Translations under genes and position numbers: made by a program
The notes under the pieces: generated by a model
What the model was told of the DNA's origin: nothing
The model's input: the letters and a program-made list of their open reading frames with translations, nothing else
Database searches by the model: none
Source: Paracoccaceae bacterium
GTDB lineage: Bacteria; Pseudomonadota; Alphaproteobacteria; Rhodobacterales; Rhodobacteraceae
Direction: 5' to 3'
DNA: 14,926 bases
NCBI GenBank assembly: GCA_007128995.1
Contig: SKWJ01000042.1
Location: 1-14,926 of the forward strand
Shown here: piece by piece, positions 13,588 through 14,926 of the stretch
Layout of the letters: the number at the start of each line of letters is the position of its first letter
How positions within the stretch are numbered: position 1 is the first letter of the stretch

Positions 13588-14597
13588 CAGCGCGCAAACC
13601 CATGCTGATCGACCTTGATGGCGCACCAGCGCATGACCCGGGTGCTGCCCCGCCACCGCCTGATGACGCGGCGCAGGATCGGCCCGAAGGTCGGGCCATG
13701 CAACTGGCCATGCGCGCAACCAGCAAGCAGATATCGCCCTGCTCGCGACTGGGCTGGTCTGCGCTTCTGGGGCTGCTTGTGATGATGCTGTCGGTCGCGG
13801 CATGGGATTTCGTGACAAATCTCTTGGCCCGCGTCCCGGCGCTTGGCATTGTCGCGTCAGGGTTGCTGTTTGTGGTGGTGATCGCGGTGCTGGCGCTGGC
13901 GGGGCGCGAGATCATGGGCTTTCGTCGCTTGCGCAAGCTGGACATTTTGCGCGCCAGCGCCGAGGCCGCCCGTCAAAGCGAAACCAGAACCGAGGCTTTG
14001 CAGGTCGTGGCCAGCCTGCAGGCGCTGTACGCGGCGCGCCCCGAAATGCGCTGGCCCAGCGAAAGGCTGGCCGAAACCCTGCCAGACCAGCTGGATGCCG
14101 TGGCTGTGCTGGAACAGGCCGAGATCACGCTCTTCACACCGCTGGATGCGCAAGCCCGGCTTGAGGTCGAGGCCGCGGCCCGGCAAGTGGCCCTGCTGAC
14201 AGCGCTTATTCCGCTGGCCCTGATTGATGTTCTGGCCGCTTTGCTGACCAGCTTGCGGATGATCCGGCGTATCGCCGGTGTATATGGCGGGCGCGCAGGG
14301 GCCTTGGGCAGTTTGCGGCTGCTGCGCGGCGTGGTCGCACATCTTCTGGCCACAGGGGCTGTGGCCGTGGGCGAAGACATGGTCAGCGCCGTCGCGTCCG
14401 GAAGTGTGGTGTCAAAACTCTCGCGCCGCTTTGGCGAAGGGATTGTGAATGGCGCCCTGACAGCGCGGCTTGGGATCGCAGCGATGGAAGTGTGCCGCCC
14501 GCTTCCCTTCGATGCGTTGCCGCGCCCGTCAACAAGCAGGCTGATGCGGCGCGCTGCGAGCGGGTTGTTTGACATGTCAGGCAAGGGCGAAAACTAG
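13584..14597 (+). CDS. YcjF-like membrane protein (TIGR01620/DUF697 family)
   Basis: 337 residues. The N-terminal 50 residues are Pro/Ala/Asp-rich and look disordered. Two adjacent membrane helices follow (about 56-80, SALLGLLVMMLSVAAWDFV, and 85-107, LGIVASGLLFVVVIAVLALA). A soluble helical stretch comes next (about 115-195), then the DUF697-like hydrophobic part LLTALIPLALIDVLAALLTS with RMIRRIAGVYGGRAG, and a region resembling membrane-associated helices (LLRGVVAHLLATGAVAVGEDM). The start overlaps the ycjX stop (ATGA at 13584-13587), so the two are co-translated. The function of the pair is not known; the arrangement suggests a P-loop protein recruited to the inner membrane by its partner. 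No catalytic motif is visible. Confidence 0.85.
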   Translation: MTARKPMLIDLDGAPAHDPGAAPPPPDDAAQDRPEGRAMQLAMRATSKQISPCSRLGWSALLGLLVMMLSVAAWDFVTNLLARVPALGIVASGLLFVVVIAVLALAGREIMGFRRLRKLDILRASAEAARQSETRTEALQVVASLQALYAARPEMRWPSERLAETLPDQLDAVAVLEQAEITLFTPLDAQARLEVEAAARQVALLTALIPLALIDVLAALLTSLRMIRRIAGVYGGRAGALGSLRLLRGVVAHLLATGAVAVGEDMVSAVASGSVVSKLSRRFGEGIVNGALTARLGIAAMEVCRPLPFDALPRPSTSRLMRRAASGLFDMSGKGEN

Positions 14598-14650
14598 CAG
14601 CCTGCCGGGCGCAGACCCTTTGCCCCGGTGCGACCGTTCGGTAAACCGGA

Positions 14651-14926
14651 TCAGCGTGCCATCGCGTGATAGTCCGGGTTGGGCTGCATACCACTGGCCG
14701 AGGCGATCCTGTTGGTCATGGAAAAGAACCCGACCACGGCAATGATATCAAAGATGTCGCGGTCAGAGAAACCATGCGCACGCAAAGAATTGCGGTCATC
14801 CTCGGTGATGGTGGCGCTGGCTTCGGCAGTCAGCGCCGCGAAATCCAGCATTGCACGGGTGCGCGCATCAAGCGGGGCGGCGCGATAATTCATCACCATT
14901 GCTTCGCCCAGTGCCGGATCGCCCGA
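14651..14926 (-). CDS. Peroxidase-related enzyme (carboxymuconolactone decarboxylase-like), C-terminal part
   Basis: 91 codons, open at the right edge of the window and ending with TGA at 14653-14651. The visible part (ALGEAMVMNYRAAPLDARTR, LDFAALTAEASATITEDD, and GFSDRDIFDIIAVVGFFSMT followed by NRIASASGMQPN) matches the C-terminal half of the 'uncharacterized peroxidase-related enzyme' family, relatives of AhpD. In the family the redox cysteine motif lies in the N-terminal half, which is outside the window, so activity cannot be judged. The internal ATG at 14899 is not the start, because the family sequence continues upstream without a stop. It is convergent with the ycjF-like gene, 53 bases apart. 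Confidence 0.85.
   Translation of the reverse strand, partial: SGDPALGEAMVMNYRAAPLDARTRAMLDFAALTAEASATITEDDRNSLRAHGFSDRDIFDIIAVVGFFSMTNRIASASGMQPNPDYHAMAR

Noticed and set aside
11053..13818. A 921-codon open frame on the minus strand across hemC and the ycjX-like gene
   Set aside because: It is antisense to two clear protein genes, is Cys/His/Gln/Arg-rich with no domain, and is the usual consequence of few stop codons in GC-rich DNA.
14625..14649. CCGGT...ACCGG inverted repeat between the ycjF-like gene and the peroxidase-related gene
   Set aside because: Short interrupted pairing and no T-tract on either strand, so not a convincing terminator.

Overview
The window looks like a chromosomal segment of a GC-rich alphaproteobacterium, most likely a halophilic or haloalkaliphilic member of the Rhodobacteraceae/Paracoccaceae. 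Three things point there: a circularly permuted two-piece tmRNA with a tag beginning ANDN, an XrtD-type exosortase beside a VPLPA-CTERM-like protein, and an ectoine operon that carries its own aspartate kinase. All assignments rest on reading motifs and architecture; no database search was run.

Layout. (1) 1-2343, plus strand: the end of an ectoine operon, with partial ectB, ectC and the ectoine-specific aspartate kinase; ectA would lie upstream. Together they make the compatible solute ectoine. (2) 2344-2941: a non-coding stretch that becomes AT-rich and contains a good promoter with a tandem repeat. (3) 2942-5436: a small secreted protein with a C-terminal sorting signal (IPLPA variant), a strong intrinsic terminator, another gene-free gap, and a fused exosortase/EpsI protein (xrtD). 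This is a substrate-plus-processing-enzyme locus. (4) 5437-6125: a gene-poor stretch holding the permuted ssrA (tmRNA) gene, acceptor piece first and coding piece second. (5) 6126-9977: cobalamin nucleotide-loop assembly. cobU-cobT-cobS run on the minus strand with 4-base overlaps; a CobC-like phosphatase and cbiB run divergently on the plus strand. (6) 9985-12102: divergent haem/tetrapyrrole genes hemE (minus) and hemC (plus). (7) 12157-14597: a YcjX-type P-loop protein and a YcjF/DUF697 membrane protein, overlapping by 4 bases. (8) 14651-14926, minus strand: the C-terminal part of a peroxidase-related (carboxymuconolactone decarboxylase-like) enzyme that runs off the edge.

Regions 5 and 6 are metabolically related, since uroporphyrinogen III made through HemC and kept or diverted at HemE is the branch point between haem/bacteriochlorophyll and cobalamin. 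The most distinctive items are the exosortase/IPLPA pair, the split tmRNA, and several stable RNA hairpins that sit on ribosome-binding regions or after stop codons. I found no CRISPR array, insertion sequence, tRNA or rRNA, and no convincing prophage.
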